This document shows, piece after piece, positions 61,913-64,000 of a stretch of 64,000 nt of DNA (positions are counted from its first letter, which is position 1; each line of letters begins with the position of its first letter). Position numbers and translations under genes: made by a program. This stretch comes from Hyphomicrobiales bacterium. Lineage in GTDB: Bacteria > Pseudomonadota > Alphaproteobacteria > Rhizobiales > Rhizobiaceae. Under the pieces are notes generated by a model, which saw only the letters and a list, made by a program, of their open reading frames with translations, had not been told where the DNA came from and did no database searches. The stretch is taken from contig UCJH01000020.1 of NCBI GenBank assembly GCA_900472785.1, positions 126,388 to 190,387 of the forward strand, in the 5' to 3' direction.

Positions 61913-64000
61913 ACGGAAAGCTCCTTCATGACAGTCCAGGGATGAAGCGCGCCACCATCGACGCCGATTTGCGGCACGGTGGACAGCGGCTTAAAAGGCA
62001 TGGGTGTTCCGGCACGTCGCAACTCTCCCTCGAACGGGAGCATCAGCGTGCCATCGGGATGATCGAGCGTCAGGCTGACCGCATCCGCATCGAAACGCGG
62101 GGCAAGGGCAAGGCAGCTGTCCCGAAATGCCGAGAAGTCGTCGTGCACCTCGGCGCTGCCGGCTACCATCAGCCAGGCCGCCTTCTCCGCATGCATGCGC
62201 CATTCCATGCCGGCAAACAGGCCTTGTTGGAGAGCCTCGAGCGCAGAGGACCCGTAGACGCCGACATAGCCGTCCGCGACGCGCGCAAAGATCCAGTGCG
62301 CCTCGACAACGATCTCGTCGCAAAGCTCGACCGGCACGAACACGTGGGTGAAGCGAATGGGATGGGTATGACGCGTCAGGTCGAACAACTTGAGTGCCAC
62401 ATTGTCGTATTGGGCTACGCGTGGATTGATGCCGTTGCCGGCCCAGTAGGACGGGCGGCTGCCGCCCCAGACCTTAAGGTCGCCCGGGTGATTGACCCAG
62501 AAACGCGCCAGCATGTGGCCGGAAAGCTGTATATCGGCCATATGCTGCTGGTGGCCGAGCTCGCCGGTCTTGTACTCTGCAACGCTGGACAACTGGGCGT
62601 CCGCGCATTTCTAGAGCGAGAGTTTGGCATTCCTGTTCAGCCCTTGGGTATAGCGGGCATTAAGCCGCTTGCCCTTGGGCGGAAACGCAAAGCCGGAGGT
62701 GAGCGCCGGCGGCTCATAGCTCGACAGTGCCAGAAGCGCGGCGGCGCGATCATGACCGGCGTACCAATCGCCGCCGAAAGCGATCGCCGCCACGGAGGCA
62801 AGCTCGGTTGCCGACCCGGCAAACAGTTCCTTCTCGTAGATTCGGCCCTGCGATCCGGATGGCACGCTTTCCAGTGTATGCAGGGCCGTCATGACGAAGA
62901 TCTGGTCCAAAAGCGCCCGCGTTCGCTCCTTCAGGCGCAGATCATCGGTGTTCTCGAACAACGTGAACAGGCCGAGGAAGTCGATCGGGTAATAGGCGGC
63001 AGAGTTCCATTCCGCCAGATCATGCTCGTCGACCGCATCGAACCAGCGGTGCAGACGCTTCTCAGCCTGGGCCCGATGCTCCGAGCCGGTTTTGCCGCTG
63101 TTGGGAAAGATCTCGTCCGGGAAAAGGTCGCCGGCCAGAAATTGGGCGATGTGGAAGCACAGGACATGGTTCTCGCTCCAGTACCACATCACGTCGTTGC
63201 CGGGTTCATCCAGCCAGTAGCGGAAATTGAGGATAACGCTGTGCAGCCGCCTCCAAAGGTCGTCCGGCAGCTGCGTTCTCGCGTGCTTGCGGTAAATCCA
63301 CAAAAGCGGCAGCAGCCAGAAATCGGCGCAATCATGGCGCTCGATGACTGACGGCAACGCGTTCTCGATCAGCTGCAAAGCCTGTTCGGGTTCTTTGCCG
63401 ACCGCCATCAGCACGAGCGCGCGCGACGGCTCGTTCTTGCCACCGGCGGACATGATATCAAGGGCCGCCCGCTTGCGGTCGGTAATATGGCTCTGACTGA
63501 ACCTGAGCGACGGCGGCAGGATGGAGGTGCCGAGCCCACGCTCGATCCGCACACCGCCGATCTGAACGACAAATGTCAGGGAAATGCATCCGGCCCTGAG
63601 GCCGGCAATATCGAATAACTCCGCCGTCGGGCTGTCCTTGGATATCGTAAACCGGATCGGTTGTGCCGACTTGCCGACTCCGTCCGGCAGCACATTCATC
63701 GTCACCGTTTCGGACGGGTGCCAGTCGGGTCCAAGCTCGATCTCCACCGAGCGATCGGGCAGATAGTCGGCAATCACCCGCACCGTTCCCTTGTCATAGA
63801 ACAGACGGTCGGTGCGAAGGCCGTTCAGCGTCGCCTCGACCTCGCGCATCGAATGGCTGTCGATCTCGGCCTGAATACCCGCGGCAACACCGCTTTCCTC
63901 AAGCAGCGTCAGCTTGAAGAAGCAACTGGTGTCGCGCTCATGCAGGTCTTCCAAGAATACGGTCAGAACGCTTTCGCCCTTTGGAAGATCGGCGGAAAAG
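61909..64000 (-). pseudogene. Large protein of unknown function, split by an in-frame amber codon and truncated by the window edge
   Basis: One continuous reading frame runs from the window edge to 61909 except for a TAG at 62611-62613. Both pieces are in the same frame and read smoothly across it (KLSL-stop-KCADAQLSSVAEYKTG), so this is a single nonsense codon, not a frameshift. At least 696 codons are visible; the 5' end is outside. The piece before the stop contains a helical section with WYWSENHVLCFHIAQFLAGDLFP, suggestive of an alpha/alpha-toroid glycan-active fold. The piece after has LARFWVNHPGDLKVWGG. The gene overlaps GH105 by 4 bp, so a role in oligosaccharide processing is likely. 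It may be inactive, or suppressed, or a sequencing error. Confidence 0.7.

Noticed and set aside
61909-62631. Frameshift as the cause of the split large gene
   Set aside because: Both pieces lie in the same minus-strand frame (63954 and 62592 are congruent modulo 3) with only TAG between them, so it is a nonsense codon.

Overview
The window is a high-GC, tightly packed accessory region typical of an alphaproteobacterial Rhizobiaceae replicon (Rhizobium/Agrobacterium/Sinorhizobium relatives). The indicators are a complete rhizobial-type erythritol locus, a rhizopine (moc)-type catabolic operon, a D-apiose/D-apionate pathway, many ribose-type ABC importers and short rhizobial-style intergenic palindromes. 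I see no rRNA, tRNA, CRISPR array, transposase or replication origin. A chromid or megaplasmid location is plausible but is inference.

Layout. 0-5 kb: a two-headed glycosyltransferase with a small partner, nicotinate phosphoribosyltransferase (pncB) and a small YezG-like protein. 4.9-19 kb: a hydroxamate siderophore cluster. Its leftward genes are an ECF sigma factor, a GNAT, a siderophore-esterase-like hydrolase and an Sfp-type phosphopantetheinyl transferase, plus a one-module NRPS followed by an IucD-like N-hydroxylase. The divergent rightward genes are an IucB-like acyltransferase, a MATE exporter, a Cys/Met-type PLP enzyme and a LysA that looks like the enterobacterial form. The divergent promoter region carries two outward-facing copies of the same bipartite ECF-like promoter (TGAA, then CCGTTCGTC starting 16 nt downstream). 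19.1-27.7 kb: a leftward moc-like operon (hydroxylase mocD, sugar ABC importer, Rieske ferredoxin mocE, isomerase mocC, a PanB homologue lacking key catalytic residues, inositol-type dehydrogenase mocA) with a divergent LacI regulator and a candidate operator between them.

27.8-44.4 kb: polyol catabolism. Leftward: a DUF2291 protein, the eryEFG importer, a DeoR regulator and a second polyol kinase/FAD dehydrogenase pair. Rightward: eryA-eryB-eryC-eryD-eryR-tpiA2(eryH)-rpiB(eryI), which takes erythritol to D-erythrose 4-phosphate. 44.4-56.5 kb: D-apiose catabolism, with a GntR regulator, oiaX (RuBisCO-like decarboxylase), oiaK, apnO, a ribose-type importer with its own DUF2291 lipoprotein, apsD and apnL. 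The OiaX product, L-erythrulose 1-phosphate, is the substrate of EryH, so the two neighbouring pathways should merge at EryH/EryI, whose genes lie between them. The same 16-bp motif precedes oiaX and apnO.

56.6-64 kb: a leftward oligosaccharide locus (a large protein truncated by the window edge and split by an in-frame amber codon, a GH105-type unsaturated uronyl hydrolase, a MalK/MalF/MalG-type importer without a visible binding protein, and a LacI regulator). Next to apiose genes it suggests use of apiose-containing pectin fragments. Overall the window reads as a plant- and rhizosphere-nutrient island plus an iron-scavenging cluster. Functions are assigned from recalled family features and visible motifs; no database search was possible.
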